Part shown: positions 18,214 to 28,658 of the stretch, one piece after another
Layout of the letters: each line of letters opens with the position of its first letter
Position numbering within the stretch: the first letter of the stretch is position 1
NCBI GenBank assembly: GCA_903901045.1
Contig: CAIUPP010000065.1
Coordinates: forward strand, 1-40,131
Direction: 5' to 3'
From: an uncultured Planctomycetota bacterium
GTDB lineage: Bacteria; Planctomycetota; Brocadiia; CAIUPP01
DNA length: 40,131 bases
Notes under the pieces: generated by a model
Database searches by the model: none
The model's input: the letters and a program-made list of their open reading frames with translations, nothing else
Told to the model about the DNA's origin: nothing
Position numbers and translations under genes: made by a program

Positions 18214-19874
18214 GCGGTGAAGGGAGTCTTGTCGTTCGGTTTGTTGATGCGATGGAACGTGTGTATCCGGATCGGGTGCCGACGCCCGATCCGGACGCTG
18301 CGCGTCTTCATGCCGTGCGCGGCGGGTGCGCGGCTGTCGTCGTTGCCGTAAGAGTGCGGCAGCCAGGGGCGATTTCCATTCGTTTTGACGGTTGGGGCGG
18401 GCGGATGGATTGGCCGGCGCCGAAAGTCCACTGGATGAAGCCGGTTCGCGTCCAGGCGAACACAGTGTGTGTCTGCAAGCCGGGCCGTTGGGACCCTGAG
18501 CAGGCACAGTACCTGCTCAGGCGTGCGCCGTTCCAGGTGTGCGAGGCCCTCTGGCCCGGTCAGGAGTGGGAGACGGCGGGCGGCCGGACGGAGGCGTTCC
18601 TCCTTCTCTTTGAGTTTCCGAGGAACGCCCAACCAGGGAAGAGCGCCTTCCGTGTTTCCGTGAGAACATCTGCCGGAGCGAACATTCTAACTGGCACAGT
18701 AGCGGTCCACGCCGCCTGTCTGCCCGACCCTCAGCGGCTGAAAGTGACCCAGTGGCTGGGGCTGCATCGCTTGCTTCATCCCTATTCGGGCATGGCGCCC
18801 TGGTCGTCGCGGCATTGGCGGATGATCGAACAGGCGCTGACCATGGTGCGTCGAGGCGGCCAGAACACGATCCTGTTGCCGATGACGGCAAGCACGTTCG
18901 AGAAAGACGGTCATCTAGTGGACGCCGCAAGGATGGGAGAGGGTCGCTATCGCTTCGACTTCCGCAGGTTCGACCGGTTTGTGCGGTTGGCATTGCGGCT
19001 GGGATACCGGTACCTGGAAGGTGGACACATCGGCGGCAAGAAACTGAACGCCGCGGGGAAGTGCAACCTCAAGGACCCTTACGTCTACATCCAGATCCCG
19101 GATTCGGACGGAAAACCCGGCAAGCAGATTTCGGCCGAAAGCGACGAGGCGAAGATATACCTGCGCCAGTTCTTCGGAGCATTGCGCAAGCACCTGGCGC
19201 GGCGCGGCTGGCTGGAGAACTTCTGGCAGTATGTGGCGGACGAACCGTTCCGCGCTTCGGCCGAATCGTATTGCCGAATGGTTGACTTTGTGCGTTCCGT
19301 CTTCCCGGGAGTGCGCTTGGCGGATGCGGCAAGCGATCACTCCGCCGGGTACGCCTTGGACATGCCTGTCCCGGAGATTGACTACCTCGACTCCTTCCCG
19401 GATTTCTACCGGGGACTGAAAAAGCAGGGGAAGGAGTACTGGCTCTACGTTTGCTGCGCTCCCATCGGACCGTGGCCGAACCGGTTCCTTGACTTCCACC
19501 TGAACAAGGGCGGGCTGCTCCCATGGTTCTGCTTCCATTATGGAGCGACGGGCTTCCTGCATTGGGCTGCCGCGCAATGGTATGAGAACTCCGACCCGTA
19601 CGAGGAGTCGCATTTTCAGGGGGATGCGTTCATCCTCTATCCCGGCCCGAACGGTCCGGTCGGCTCCATGCGCTGGCTGGCGATGCGACTGGGTGTGGAA
19701 GACTACGAATTGATGGCGGCCTTGGCGAACGAGGGCGGGCGCGCGGCCGCGGCGGCGCAACGGCTCTGCAATGAAACGATCCAGGACGGCACCCATTATA
19801 CCTATGACACCCCCTCCATCCGGGCGGCGCGGATTCGTCTACGAGGGCTGGCCGCTCGATACTTGGACTCGTAG
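18210..19874 (+). CDS. GH123/DUF4091-like glycosidase
   Basis: The 554-residue protein has an N-terminal beta domain (about 1-175) and a barrel ending in [28 protein letters not shown], the typical end of the DUF4091/GH123 catalytic domain. WQYVADEPF (about residue 343) holds the Asp-Glu pair that in GH123 beta-N-acetylgalactosaminidases performs substrate-assisted catalysis. So it is plausibly a hexosaminidase, although many DUF4091 proteins are uncharacterised. It lacks a signal peptide. Its ATG overlaps the prepilin stop (ATGA), which implies translational coupling, and the DUF4838 gene starts 15 bases later. Confidence 0.78.
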   Translation: MSGEGSLVVRFVDAMERVYPDRVPTPDPDAARLHAVRGGCAAVVVAVRVRQPGAISIRFDGWGGRMDWPAPKVHWMKPVRVQANTVCVCKPGRWDPEQAQYLLRRAPFQVCEALWPGQEWETAGGRTEAFLLLFEFPRNAQPGKSAFRVSVRTSAGANILTGTVAVHAACLPDPQRLKVTQWLGLHRLLHPYSGMAPWSSRHWRMIEQALTMVRRGGQNTILLPMTASTFEKDGHLVDAARMGEGRYRFDFRRFDRFVRLALRLGYRYLEGGHIGGKKLNAAGKCNLKDPYVYIQIPDSDGKPGKQISAESDEAKIYLRQFFGALRKHLARRGWLENFWQYVADEPFRASAESYCRMVDFVRSVFPGVRLADAASDHSAGYALDMPVPEIDYLDSFPDFYRGLKKQGKEYWLYVCCAPIGPWPNRFLDFHLNKGGLLPWFCFHYGATGFLHWAAAQWYENSDPYEESHFQGDAFILYPGPNGPVGSMRWLAMRLGVEDYELMAALANEGGRAAAAAQRLCNETIQDGTHYTYDTPSIRAARIRLRGLAARYLDS

Positions 19875-19889
19875 GAGACAAGTCCCCCC

Positions 19890-21728
19890 ATGATGATTAG
19901 TTTCCATAACCTGCCGGACTCTGTTTACCGAAGTGCGGCGGAAGACGTGGATGTAGTCCGCCGACTTGCCTCCCTCAAGGGAATACGCGTGCCTGGTCTG
20001 CGCCTCAGCATTGTTTCCCTCGAGAACGACAGCGTGCCCGCCGACTTGCCGAAGCATCATGTTCAACAACCTGCAGCGGAGCCGCCCGTCGTATTTCGAG
20101 ACCGATGCGACTGGGAAACGCTGCGCCAAAGTTTTCAACTTCTGCGCAGGGGTGACGTCCTTTGGGTCGTTGCCGGAGGCGCGGAAGGCGCGCTTTATGG
20201 CGTTGATGAGGCCCTGGAGAGATTGACCGGCGTGATCTGGGCCGGCTTGCGAGACGAAGATCTTCTGTTCGGGCCTGTCCGCGCGTTGCCCACGGGCGTC
20301 CAAAGCCCCTCCTTTCCGTACCGGTTAAGCTACGGAGGCGATGACCATGATTACGTTCGTTGGATGAGTCGGAACCGGTACAACGGTTGCGTACGGAGCA
20401 GCGCGGCGTGGGCCACGCGCTTGGCAAAACAGAACCGCGAGGTGGTCCGGCAATACCAGAGACGGGCCATGCATATCATCGTTGGCGAACATGGCATGGA
20501 AGGTTTTCTGCCGGAGGAAGAGTTCGCCCGGCATGCGGACTGGTTCGGCATGCGCGACGGCCGACGCGTGCGCCAAGCCCCGGTCATCCTGCCGGACTGC
20601 CCTCACCTTGACGCCACATTGCCCATTCAGCCCTGCTATTCAAATCCGGAGGTGGCTGAGTTCATTACCGACCGGATGGCCGCCTTGGCAAAGGAGTATC
20701 CCGATATCGAGATACTCGGACTCTGGCCCCACGACGGCGTCAACAACTGGTGCCAATGTCCGAAATGCCTGAAGCGAGTCCCCTATGAACATATGTATGA
20801 TTTGGCTTTGCGCCTAGCGAGGAAGACGCCGAGTCGTTTGGCGATAGAACTGATTGCGTATTCAAACCTGCTTACTACGCCCCGAGGCCGTCTGCCGAAG
20901 AGCGACCGGATCATCTCGATGTTTTGCCCCTACCTGCGGCATTACGCGCACCGGACGTATGACCGGGGCGGACCATCGCTGATCACGAGCACGCTCTACC
21001 CGAAGCCGGACCGCATTAACCCCGTTGATGAGCGCGAATACGGCAAGTTGTTCCGGAAATGGCAGCCGATCTGGAAGCAATCCGGATCTACGCTAGGCAT
21101 TTTTGAGTACGGCGGCAACCTGTGGCCAGACGAAACCGGGCGCACGGATCGGCAGCGTTTCCTCTATCACCCGTCGAACGCGATCCGGTTCGACGAAGCG
21201 CGCTGGTATCGGCAGCGGGGCGTAAGGTACTTCTGCATGTGCGCGCACTACTCGGCTTGGCCTGACGCGGTGCAAACGCTTGGCGCCGCGCGGGCGTTGT
21301 GGAATTGTGACGAGTCCTCGGGATCATTCGAGTCGCGTTACTATGCCGCGCTGGCGGGACCCAAGGGGCGGTGCTTGCGTTCGGCGCTGCGCCGGGTCTC
21401 GGATTGCTTGAGCGGCGGGCATTCGCCATTGAAGGCCCTTGCGCGGCTCGGCGCGGTGGCGAAGTCTGTCCGAGCGCCGCAAGCCAGACAATATTCCTTG
21501 TGGGGCCGGTACCTGTCGCTGGCGTGGGCAAGCCGGGAAGCGGAGGAGAACGGATGTATCCAGGAAGCCATCGAGCGCGAGCGGGAGGTCGAGCGATTTC
21601 TGAAGGGAATCCTCCCGAAGATGGGGAATGTTGTCAGCGCCCGTTCGCTTCTGGGATACGCCACGAGCCGGCAGGAGCGGTTGGCTTCCAAGATATCGAA
21701 GAAGAACGTCACCGACTACCGTCTGTGA
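19890..21728 (+). CDS. DUF4838 protein, glycosidase-like
   Basis: The 612-residue product has an N-terminal alpha/beta domain of the type found before GH20 and alpha-glucuronidase barrels (about 70-140: DVLWVVAGGAEGALYGVDEA, LTGVIWAG). A DUF4838 barrel with the hallmark WCQCPKC (about 287-293) within LWPHDGVNNWCQCPKC follows, then a helical C-terminus rich in Arg. The DUF4838 reaction is not established; the Asp and Cys residues there are family-conserved. There is no signal peptide. ATG at 19890 is followed by a second ATG at 19893; GGAG lies upstream at an unusually long spacing over a C-run. It sits between the GH123-like and alpha/alpha-barrel genes in the same rightward operon. Confidence 0.8.
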   Translation: MMISFHNLPDSVYRSAAEDVDVVRRLASLKGIRVPGLRLSIVSLENDSVPADLPKHHVQQPAAEPPVVFRDRCDWETLRQSFQLLRRGDVLWVVAGGAEGALYGVDEALERLTGVIWAGLRDEDLLFGPVRALPTGVQSPSFPYRLSYGGDDHDYVRWMSRNRYNGCVRSSAAWATRLAKQNREVVRQYQRRAMHIIVGEHGMEGFLPEEEFARHADWFGMRDGRRVRQAPVILPDCPHLDATLPIQPCYSNPEVAEFITDRMAALAKEYPDIEILGLWPHDGVNNWCQCPKCLKRVPYEHMYDLALRLARKTPSRLAIELIAYSNLLTTPRGRLPKSDRIISMFCPYLRHYAHRTYDRGGPSLITSTLYPKPDRINPVDEREYGKLFRKWQPIWKQSGSTLGIFEYGGNLWPDETGRTDRQRFLYHPSNAIRFDEARWYRQRGVRYFCMCAHYSAWPDAVQTLGAARALWNCDESSGSFESRYYAALAGPKGRCLRSALRRVSDCLSGGHSPLKALARLGAVAKSVRAPQARQYSLWGRYLSLAWASREAEENGCIQEAIEREREVERFLKGILPKMGNVVSARSLLGYATSRQERLASKISKKNVTDYRL

Positions 21729-21756
21729 CAAACCCGCCACTGTAGAAAGGAAGTTC

Positions 21757-22926
21757 ATGGGCCGCGTGGAGATGGCGCGTTTCAGGCAACTCGCGACCGC
21801 TTGCACAGACTGGCTTATCCACGTCAACCAGAACGGAGATGGAAGCTTCAAAGACAGCCGGAGCATCCATTGCGTGTTTGAAATGGGCCAGGCGGTCGTT
21901 TCATTGCTCAAGTTCGGTGAGATGGAGAAGAACCAGGAGGCCAGCGACAGCGCGGTCGCGTGCGGCGAATGGATGCTGAAGCACCAGATCCGTTCGAAGG
22001 ACAAGAATGCGGATGGACACTGGACCACACCTGAGTACGGGAAGAACCTGATCGTCATTCCCGATACGATAGAAACACTGAGGGGCCTGCTGGAACTTTA
22101 CCGTTACACCCGACGGAGCCAGTACCTGCGGAGCGCTTTCCGTGCGCTTGAGGCCGTCAAGAGGGCAAGACCCTGTACGGACCAAAGCCGCTGGGTCAGT
22201 GGGGGAGGCATCCGGGCGCGAGTCCGTATGGATTACGACATGCGGACACGGAAGTATTCCGTGTGCCTCCACAGGATCGGCGACGACGCGATATGGTATC
22301 TGCTCGCCAAGCTTACGGGAGACCGCGCGCTCCTGCGCGAGTTCAAGTTGCAGTGCGATGAACAGATGAAGTACCAGGCATCCGATGGCGGGTTCTACGA
22401 AAGCTATTACAGCGAGCACCACAACAACATCATGGTGGCCGGGGCAAGGTGGTCTGTCTATTGGGCTGCTTATCCGTATTTTTACGCCTATCAGGAATTC
22501 AAGGAGCAAAAGTATTTGGACGTCATCGCTCGCAGTTGTCGCTGGCTGGCTGACCGGCAGGAAAAAGACGGCGCCTTCCACGCGTGGTATTTCGCCAACG
22601 GCGATGTCGCTTACGACCGGATTGACCCGACTTCTCCCGCCGTCGCGATTATCCTGTGGAGCAAGTTCATGAAGGTTGCCGGAACGCGGAAGTATCTGCC
22701 CCACTGCAAGCGCGCCTTGTCCTGGCTGATCCAGGCCGGTAGCGACCCGCAGTACAGCCATCGCGCGCCGCAACTCGGCGTTGGTTCAGCCGAAAGGTCG
22801 GGATTGTTCAATACCAGATCTGCCGCATTCACCATTCGAGCTTACTACGATCTAGCAGACATGGTCGGGCGCCAGGACAGCGTCTCCTGCACCCCGCGAG
22901 ATTCACACTGTAAGGCGAGGAGGTGA
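21757..22926 (+). CDS. alpha/alpha-barrel protein (glycosidase or lyase/epimerase-like)
   Basis: The 389-residue protein shows repeated helical hairpins of an (alpha/alpha) toroid: TACTDWLIHVNQNGDGSF, FEMGQAVVSLLKFGEM, TIETLRGLLELYRYTRRSQY, WRWLADRQEKDGAFHAWYF-like strands and ILWSKFMKVAGTRKYLP. Such folds occur in unsaturated glucuronyl hydrolases, GH127-like arabinofuranosidases and glucuronyl epimerases; I cannot choose between them. The ATG at 21757 (MGRVEMARF) has AAAGGA close upstream. There is no signal peptide. It lies 28 bases after the DUF4838 gene and 8 bases before the next exported protein. Confidence 0.65.
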   Translation: MGRVEMARFRQLATACTDWLIHVNQNGDGSFKDSRSIHCVFEMGQAVVSLLKFGEMEKNQEASDSAVACGEWMLKHQIRSKDKNADGHWTTPEYGKNLIVIPDTIETLRGLLELYRYTRRSQYLRSAFRALEAVKRARPCTDQSRWVSGGGIRARVRMDYDMRTRKYSVCLHRIGDDAIWYLLAKLTGDRALLREFKLQCDEQMKYQASDGGFYESYYSEHHNNIMVAGARWSVYWAAYPYFYAYQEFKEQKYLDVIARSCRWLADRQEKDGAFHAWYFANGDVAYDRIDPTSPAVAIILWSKFMKVAGTRKYLPHCKRALSWLIQAGSDPQYSHRAPQLGVGSAERSGLFNTRSAAFTIRAYYDLADMVGRQDSVSCTPRDSHCKARR

Positions 22927-22934
22927 CAGTTAAC

Positions 22935-23822
22935 ATGGTCTTGAAACTGGCCAAAATATGGTTCTCACGCTTGGCACAAGCGCGGCGAATAACTTCTATT
23001 ATCGTCGTTGCCTGGGCGACTGGTGCGGCATTCGCCCAACCGCTGACGGGGCCTCGACTGGAAGTGGCCACGCAGCGTTATTGGCGTCCCGACCAGGTGA
23101 TCTACGTGAATGACCACCTGAAATGCTTGATGGGGCTCTACGAGTCGAAGGGAGACTGGAGCCGGATCGTATCCGACATCAGCCTCCGCGCCGGCGAGAA
23201 GGAAACGCCGTTGCTCGCGTGGTGCAGCCCGGCGATGCAGTCTGTCGGCGAGACGGCGCAATTGCCGCGCGCGGAGGGAAAAGCGGGAGGGTTTGTAATC
23301 ACCCTCGCGCCCATCCCGTCGGCAAAGTCCGACTTGCCTGCGGTGTGGAAAACCAAAGGCGCCATGCTCTTTGACTCGAACGCGGCCGATTTCGGCGTTC
23401 GCGAGGAGATCGCCGTGACGCAAGCCTGCACCGATGAAGTCTCATGTCTCCGGCTGGCCACTCACCCCGCAGCGCCGGTCACAGACATCCGGGTCTTCAA
23501 TGGTGAAGTGACACGCCCGGAACTTCCAGAGAAGGAGACGCTGAATGAGCCAGGCACGGCTCTGGCGCTCATCGGGCCGCAGGGGATCACTGTGGTGTCG
23601 CTGGATCGCCAGGCGACCTCGCCGGAACTGCTGGTTGAGCCTCCGAGGATTATCGTGCGGCCGGCCAACGGACAGAGGAGTTGCTTCTGGACTTTCCATG
23701 TGACCACCCAGGGCAAGCAGGCTTTTCACGCGGAATGGCGGGTGCGGTTGCTCCCGGCAGACACGCCGGAGGAGGAATTGGGCCGAATCCTGTCGCCGCA
23801 GAATGGAGGAGAAAGGAAATGA
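22935..23822 (+). CDS. exported protein of unknown function
   Basis: The 295-residue product has a long basic N-terminal signal (MVLKLAKIWFSRLAQARR then a hydrophobic core ITSIIVVAWATGAAFA) with likely cleavage before QPLTGP. The mature part is beta-rich and without a known motif (ALALIGPQGITVVSLDRQA). ATG at 22935 is preferred over a GTG at 22923 because the GGAGGT site at 22919-22924 overlaps that GTG and stands ten bases before the ATG. It overlaps the next gene by four bases (ATGA), so the two are probably made together and may interact in the periplasm or at the surface. I do not recognise the family. Confidence 0.65.
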   Translation: MVLKLAKIWFSRLAQARRITSIIVVAWATGAAFAQPLTGPRLEVATQRYWRPDQVIYVNDHLKCLMGLYESKGDWSRIVSDISLRAGEKETPLLAWCSPAMQSVGETAQLPRAEGKAGGFVITLAPIPSAKSDLPAVWKTKGAMLFDSNAADFGVREEIAVTQACTDEVSCLRLATHPAAPVTDIRVFNGEVTRPELPEKETLNEPGTALALIGPQGITVVSLDRQATSPELLVEPPRIIVRPANGQRSCFWTFHVTTQGKQAFHAEWRVRLLPADTPEEELGRILSPQNGGERK

Positions 23823-26800
23823 AGAAACTGATTCAACAAGCGATTCTGGTCGGCGGGGTCGTCATCGCGTCAGGGACTTTCCTGCAGGCGCAGTCTGTTG
23901 CGGTTTCGTACAGAGTGCGGAATCCGCTCAGCTACGGCATCAGCCAGGAGCCGATCACGGCGAATGTTCCCGCGGGAGACCAGCGAGCGTTGGTGTTCTA
24001 TGACCCCCGGACCAAACAGCCGTTGCCGAGCCAGTGCGACCGGCTTCCGGATGGCCGGGGGGAACTGGTCGGACTCGTCAGCCTGGCCTCCGGCGAATCC
24101 GCCGACATCGAGGTGCGCGAAGGGCCGGCGGCGCCGGCGGTCAAGGGCGCTCCCACGGCCACGGCCGGGAAGGAAGGAATCATCTTGGCGAACTCACTTT
24201 TCTCCTGCCAGGTGAATATTTCCGGTCCGGGGCAGCATGGCGTGATCTTCTGTCCTGTGGACACCTTCAAGTTCGAGCCGGGCGGTGTCCCGGCGGGCGC
24301 GAAGAAGCTGGCCGGCGGTTTTCAAGTCGGCGGTTTCAAGGGCGAGCCGACCATGACGCTGCGCAGCGGGCCTGCCCGCGCGCAGGTCATCCTGGAGGGG
24401 CCCTCGGAAGCCTGGTATGACAAATACAGTGTCCGGGGACGCACTCGCGCCGTGTTCTCCATCTACGCGAATCGGACGGTACTGGACTGCGAGACGACCT
24501 TCATTCCGCAGGAGGAGAATGCCGACGTGTGGCTGGTCAGTCCATGCGCGCTCGAGGTGGATACGAGTACCGGTCCGTGGAAGGTGTCGTCGCTGGACTA
24601 TAATTCGCCAGATAAGCTCGAACGTTATGAAGTGGATTTCGGCGTGGATGCGTCGGATCGAAAGCATACGGGGCACTTGTGGTGCGCTGCGCGCGGCGAA
24701 GCCGGCGCTCTCTCTTATGTCTTCGATGAACGGAACAGCACCGTCGGGATGACGCCCGGGCCCACCGGCGCCATGGTGTCGGACCTTCGCTGGCTCACGT
24801 GGAACTTCTCAAAAGAGATGAATTACGTTCGGCCGGACCTCTTCGGCGTCGGAAGTAAAAGAGATGTCCCTCTAACAATACGAATGCGCCTGGGTTTGTA
24901 CCCGCAAGCGCAGGCGGACGACCGCTTTGCGAGTCGCGACTGGGAGATACTTCACACCCGCTTTCTGTCGCCCCTTCTTGTGAAGCAGCCGACATCCTTT
25001 ACGGGTTCGGTGGCGCTTTCGGACGAAGCACGCACGCGGATCGGAAGGCTTCTCCGCCAGCGCGACGTGGCGATTGTGGCGGGCGAGAACCTCTCGCCGG
25101 AGGCCATGGTCGGGGTGCGGCGACTGGCCGATCTCTGGCAGGCGCCACTCTTGACTTCGAAGGGACTGGGGCAGTTCCTGACCCGCCAATATCCCCGGTA
25201 CACCTGCGACGATGTGGTATGGGTGCTGGCCGGCAGCCCGCAGGAGAATTCCATCGTGGACGCGTACAATGAGAAATACGGGTTTGTGGACAACTACTAT
25301 CCTGGGGCCGGGAAAGGTCGAATCGCGATTATTGAGGACTTTATGGTTCCGGGTCGGCAGGTCGTCTATGTCGGCGGCGGAGACCCTGAAGGCGCCGTGC
25401 GTGCTTGTGAGGCATTCGCGGAATCCTTCAAGCCTGAGACCCTTACCTCACCCCAGTTGCGCGTTCTCTCGACCGAGGCGCGCGTTCGGCCGTGGATGCG
25501 CAAGGCGAGCGCCGCGCAGACGGTGAAGCTGACGGCCTGCCGTGGTGAAACAGCGTCGGCGCACGTGCTTCTTTATGCTCCGCAGGAATTGCGGGATGTG
25601 AAAGCCATCGTGACACTGAAGGGGCCAAAGGGCACGGAAGTGCCTGCGACGTTATCGCACATCCCCTGGCACTTTGCGCGACTCGATGGCAAGGGTGGCG
25701 TCTTCCTCAAGAGAGAGAAAGGAGAATTCATCTGCCCGGAACCCCAGAACGACGCCCTGTGGGAAGGCGTGCCGGCGACGCTGACCGCCGAAAGCCAAAC
25801 GTCGCTTTGGGTTAACATAGAGGTCTCACAGGATCTGCCGGCAGGAAGCTACAGCGGGGCGGTCCAGTTGAGTTGGGTGGGCGGCGCGATCTCTTTGCCC
25901 TTGGACCTGACCGTGGTCAACGTGACGCTGCCCTCCAAATGGGCGATGGATCTCTTTTTGATGTACGGCATCTATGGCAACGACGGCAACCAAATCAACC
26001 TGTATCTGAACATCCCGCAAGAGGACAAATCGATGTACCGGCAGGCCCTCGCTGGGTTGGGCGGCTTGCTCGTTTCGCATGGGGCCACGGTCGCGAGCGT
26101 ATCCGGATATGATTTCCGGGTGGTGATTCTTCCCGACGGCGCGGTCCGTATCCTGCCTTCAGAAACCGACCTTGAGATTGAGGCCTACCGGCAGGGCGGG
26201 TGCAACGGGCTCTTTGAGATACAGGGCGCCTACTGGCAAGCGATGATTTCGCTGATCGCGCAGATGCGGGGAGTGTCGGAGGACGAAGCACGGAAAGTCT
26301 TCGGGGATCTCTTCCGGCAATGGGCGCGAGAGCGCGGTCTGGAAGGCAAGCTCGTGGTACGAGTCGGCGATGAACCCGGCGACATTGACAAGTGGGTCAA
26401 GGAGGCGCGGCCTCTGAAGGACTGCGGGATGGCGATAACCGTCGCCTCGAACAAGTGCGACATGCCTAGCCTGCGGAAGATGATCAGCACGATAGACCTC
26501 TGGTGTCCGAACTGGATATTCTTCATCACCCGCTACGGACATCCCAAACCTGACAATGATCCGGCGATTTTCAACGCTCAATTCCTTGCTGAGCGAAAGG
26601 CTGCGGGCGACAGGGTGTGGAATTACACCTGCAAGGGCGGCGCGCCATATGTTGACCTGCGCGAGTCGCCCACCGAAATCCGCTATCTCCTGTGGGACAG
26701 CTATTGCAAGGGGGCCGAAGGCGTCGTCTATTATGGCGGCGGCAACTGGTCGCACAATTGGGGGGGTGGCGAGATCCCTGGAAAGAACGTGACCGAATTG

Positions 26801-27106
26801 CGCGACTATTATGCATATGACGTTCTTGCCGGCAACCCGGAGTACCCCGGCGGATGGGTGTCCGGTACAGAGGTCTTCTATCCCGACGTCGCGCGGCATC
26901 GCGTGATCGCTTCCCAGCGGTTCGAGCTGTTCCGGAACGCTCAGCAGGATCTCAAGCTCTTCAGTCTGTTCCGGCAGAAGTTCGGGGCGGAGGCGCTCAA
27001 CCAGTTGCTGGCGCCTGTACTGAAGACGGAGTACGAAGACGTCACGCCTCTGCAAACTGACGCAGTTCGGCAGGATGCTGTTCAGCGGATTGCGCAGGCC
27101 ATTTGA
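23819..27106 (+). CDS. large exported GH123-like protein
   Basis: The 1095-residue protein begins with a signal peptide (MKKLIQQAILVGGVVIASG, cleavage near LQAQ/SVAV). A beta-rich half resembles polysaccharide-lyase or carbohydrate-binding sandwiches, and an alpha/beta segment follows (about 415-550). A C-terminal barrel-like domain (about 710-1060) carries LVVRVGDEPGD near residue 848, the Asp-Glu arrangement of GH123-like enzymes, and CPNWIFF, YLLWDSYCKGAEGVVYYGGG, as in DUF4091 proteins. It is therefore a probable extracytoplasmic glycosidase acting upstream of the cytoplasmic enzymes. The ATG at 23819 overlaps the stop of the preceding gene, with AAAGGA just upstream. It is the last gene before a 109-bp gap. 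Confidence 0.7.
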   Translation: MKKLIQQAILVGGVVIASGTFLQAQSVAVSYRVRNPLSYGISQEPITANVPAGDQRALVFYDPRTKQPLPSQCDRLPDGRGELVGLVSLASGESADIEVREGPAAPAVKGAPTATAGKEGIILANSLFSCQVNISGPGQHGVIFCPVDTFKFEPGGVPAGAKKLAGGFQVGGFKGEPTMTLRSGPARAQVILEGPSEAWYDKYSVRGRTRAVFSIYANRTVLDCETTFIPQEENADVWLVSPCALEVDTSTGPWKVSSLDYNSPDKLERYEVDFGVDASDRKHTGHLWCAARGEAGALSYVFDERNSTVGMTPGPTGAMVSDLRWLTWNFSKEMNYVRPDLFGVGSKRDVPLTIRMRLGLYPQAQADDRFASRDWEILHTRFLSPLLVKQPTSFTGSVALSDEARTRIGRLLRQRDVAIVAGENLSPEAMVGVRRLADLWQAPLLTSKGLGQFLTRQYPRYTCDDVVWVLAGSPQENSIVDAYNEKYGFVDNYYPGAGKGRIAIIEDFMVPGRQVVYVGGGDPEGAVRACEAFAESFKPETLTSPQLRVLSTEARVRPWMRKASAAQTVKLTACRGETASAHVLLYAPQELRDVKAIVTLKGPKGTEVPATLSHIPWHFARLDGKGGVFLKREKGEFICPEPQNDALWEGVPATLTAESQTSLWVNIEVSQDLPAGSYSGAVQLSWVGGAISLPLDLTVVNVTLPSKWAMDLFLMYGIYGNDGNQINLYLNIPQEDKSMYRQALAGLGGLLVSHGATVASVSGYDFRVVILPDGAVRILPSETDLEIEAYRQGGCNGLFEIQGAYWQAMISLIAQMRGVSEDEARKVFGDLFRQWARERGLEGKLVVRVGDEPGDIDKWVKEARPLKDCGMAITVASNKCDMPSLRKMISTIDLWCPNWIFFITRYGHPKPDNDPAIFNAQFLAERKAAGDRVWNYTCKGGAPYVDLRESPTEIRYLLWDSYCKGAEGVVYYGGGNWSHNWGGGEIPGKNVTELRDYYAYDVLAGNPEYPGGWVSGTEVFYPDVARHRVIASQRFELFRNAQQDLKLFSLFRQKFGAEALNQLLAPVLKTEYEDVTPLQTDAVRQDAVQRIAQAI

Positions 27107-27215
27107 ATTCGGAAGGTGGGTAAGATGATCTGCTTGTGGATAACTTGGGTTTCGCCGGCTGCCTGGTGTTCCTCACGCGGGTAATCTCGGTTTCCGTGGC
27201 ACACTGAAGGCGAAA

Positions 27216-28658
27216 ATGTCACTTCCCATCAATCGGCGGATTCGCACATGGTGGCTGGGCGAAGGCCATGCAATGCCCGGCGTTGCCGAGAAGTACGTCT
27301 GCGGCACCCTCCACTACACTCCGGCCACGCTGGCGGTATTGTTTGGCTGGTTGTTGTGGGGGGATGTGACCATGACGTTAATGGATTCTCTCCCGTCGTT
27401 GCTTGTCATGCAGTTGAAAGACCACGCGATCAGCAATCAGGCCATGGCTATATTAATGGGCACGCTTGCCACGACCTGCAACTTCGCGCTCAATCCCGTC
27501 ATCAGCTATTCGTCCGACCGGCACCGCGGCCGATGGGGACGGCGTCGTCCAATCCTGCTGTTCGCAACTCCTTTTGTCACCCTCTTTCTGATCTTGATCC
27601 CTTGGGCGCCAGAGATCACCCAAGCGATCTTGAGAATCCATTGGATCCGCGCGCCTCTACAACTGTGTCCCGTCGCGCCCATAGTGCTGGTGTTCGGCCT
27701 CCTGATCGGGCTCTTCCAAATCTTTCACGTGTTCGTCGGGGCAGCCTACAGCTACTTGATTCCCGATACTGTCCCGGAGCCGTTCCTGGGCCGGTTCTAT
27801 GGAATGTTGCGCATCTTTGGGACCGCCGCCGGTATGCTGTTCAATTGGTTTGTGTTTGGGCAAGCCCACGCGCACATGCGCTTGGTATTCGCCGTTTTCT
27901 CGCTCATCTATTTTGTGTCCTTCATGATGATGTCTTGGAAAGTGCGGGAGGGGGAGTATCCCCCGATCCGGGAGGAACGTGGCCACTGGTTCTCACCGGT
28001 CCGCAACTACGTGAAGGAGTGCTTCGGGGAACCGCGCTACTGGCTCATCTTTGTGATCTACGGTGCCGCTGGAGCCGCGTGGGCGGAATCGGCGGGCGTA
28101 TTTGGATTCTTCTTCTGGCGCGATCAGATTGGCTTCACCGAGATGGAGATCGGCCGGCTGTCGGCGATTACTGATATGGCCAGTTTTCTTCTCGCCGTTC
28201 CATTAGGCATTCTGATTGACCGGTTAGGCAGCCAGAAATCCATGATGATTGGTCTGGTCAGCGTCATAATAGGCAATCTTCTGGCTTTCCTGTTGATCCA
28301 TGATCGCACAACGGCATACGCCATAATGTTCGCGAGGCGCATTCCCATGTTCATGATTGCCCTGTCGTTTGGGAAGTGGACAGTGGACATGTATCCGCGC
28401 GCGCAATACGGCCAATTTGGATCGGCGGGGGCTATGGTGGGCGCGCTGGGCTGCATCTTTTTCGGCCCTCTGGCCGGCAAGCTGGTGGACCTGTGGGGCA
28501 ATTTCTATCGTTTATGCTTTGTGTTTCCTGTCGTATTCCACAGCTTGGCCCTGATCTGCAGTGTTGTCGTGTACTACTGGAAGAAACCGAACGACTTGGA
28601 GCCGACGAACGACAAGGTGGACACACCCGTTCTATCCACGGAAACCGGCGGTCAGTAA
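27216..28658 (+). CDS. MFS / GPH-like sugar transporter
   Basis: The 480-residue integral membrane protein has about 12 hydrophobic spans. The loop between spans 2 and 3 reads YSSDRHRGRWGRRRPILL, the MFS/GPH loop motif seen in sugar-cation symporters (compare SDRxRxRWGRRRP in SLC45/GPH members). A matching second-half loop is GILIDRLGSQKSM. It probably imports the oligosaccharides released outside for the cytoplasmic GH2, GH42-like and GH38 enzymes. ATG at 27216 has GAAGG five bases upstream. A 109-bp gap separates it from the preceding gene and 240 bp from the next, so it may have its own promoter, although I see none of consensus quality. Confidence 0.88.
   Translation: MSLPINRRIRTWWLGEGHAMPGVAEKYVCGTLHYTPATLAVLFGWLLWGDVTMTLMDSLPSLLVMQLKDHAISNQAMAILMGTLATTCNFALNPVISYSSDRHRGRWGRRRPILLFATPFVTLFLILIPWAPEITQAILRIHWIRAPLQLCPVAPIVLVFGLLIGLFQIFHVFVGAAYSYLIPDTVPEPFLGRFYGMLRIFGTAAGMLFNWFVFGQAHAHMRLVFAVFSLIYFVSFMMMSWKVREGEYPPIREERGHWFSPVRNYVKECFGEPRYWLIFVIYGAAGAAWAESAGVFGFFFWRDQIGFTEMEIGRLSAITDMASFLLAVPLGILIDRLGSQKSMMIGLVSVIIGNLLAFLLIHDRTTAYAIMFARRIPMFMIALSFGKWTVDMYPRAQYGQFGSAGAMVGALGCIFFGPLAGKLVDLWGNFYRLCFVFPVVFHSLALICSVVVYYWKKPNDLEPTNDKVDTPVLSTETGGQ

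Noticed and set aside
26159-27055. 298-codon minus-strand frame
   Set aside because: It is a shadow of the exported GH123-like gene, with His/Arg-rich composition typical of antisense frames.
27125-27184. 19-codon frame (MICLWITWVS) with GGAAGG upstream, before the transporter
   Set aside because: It could be a leader peptide, but there is no attenuator hairpin after it and the composition is not informative.
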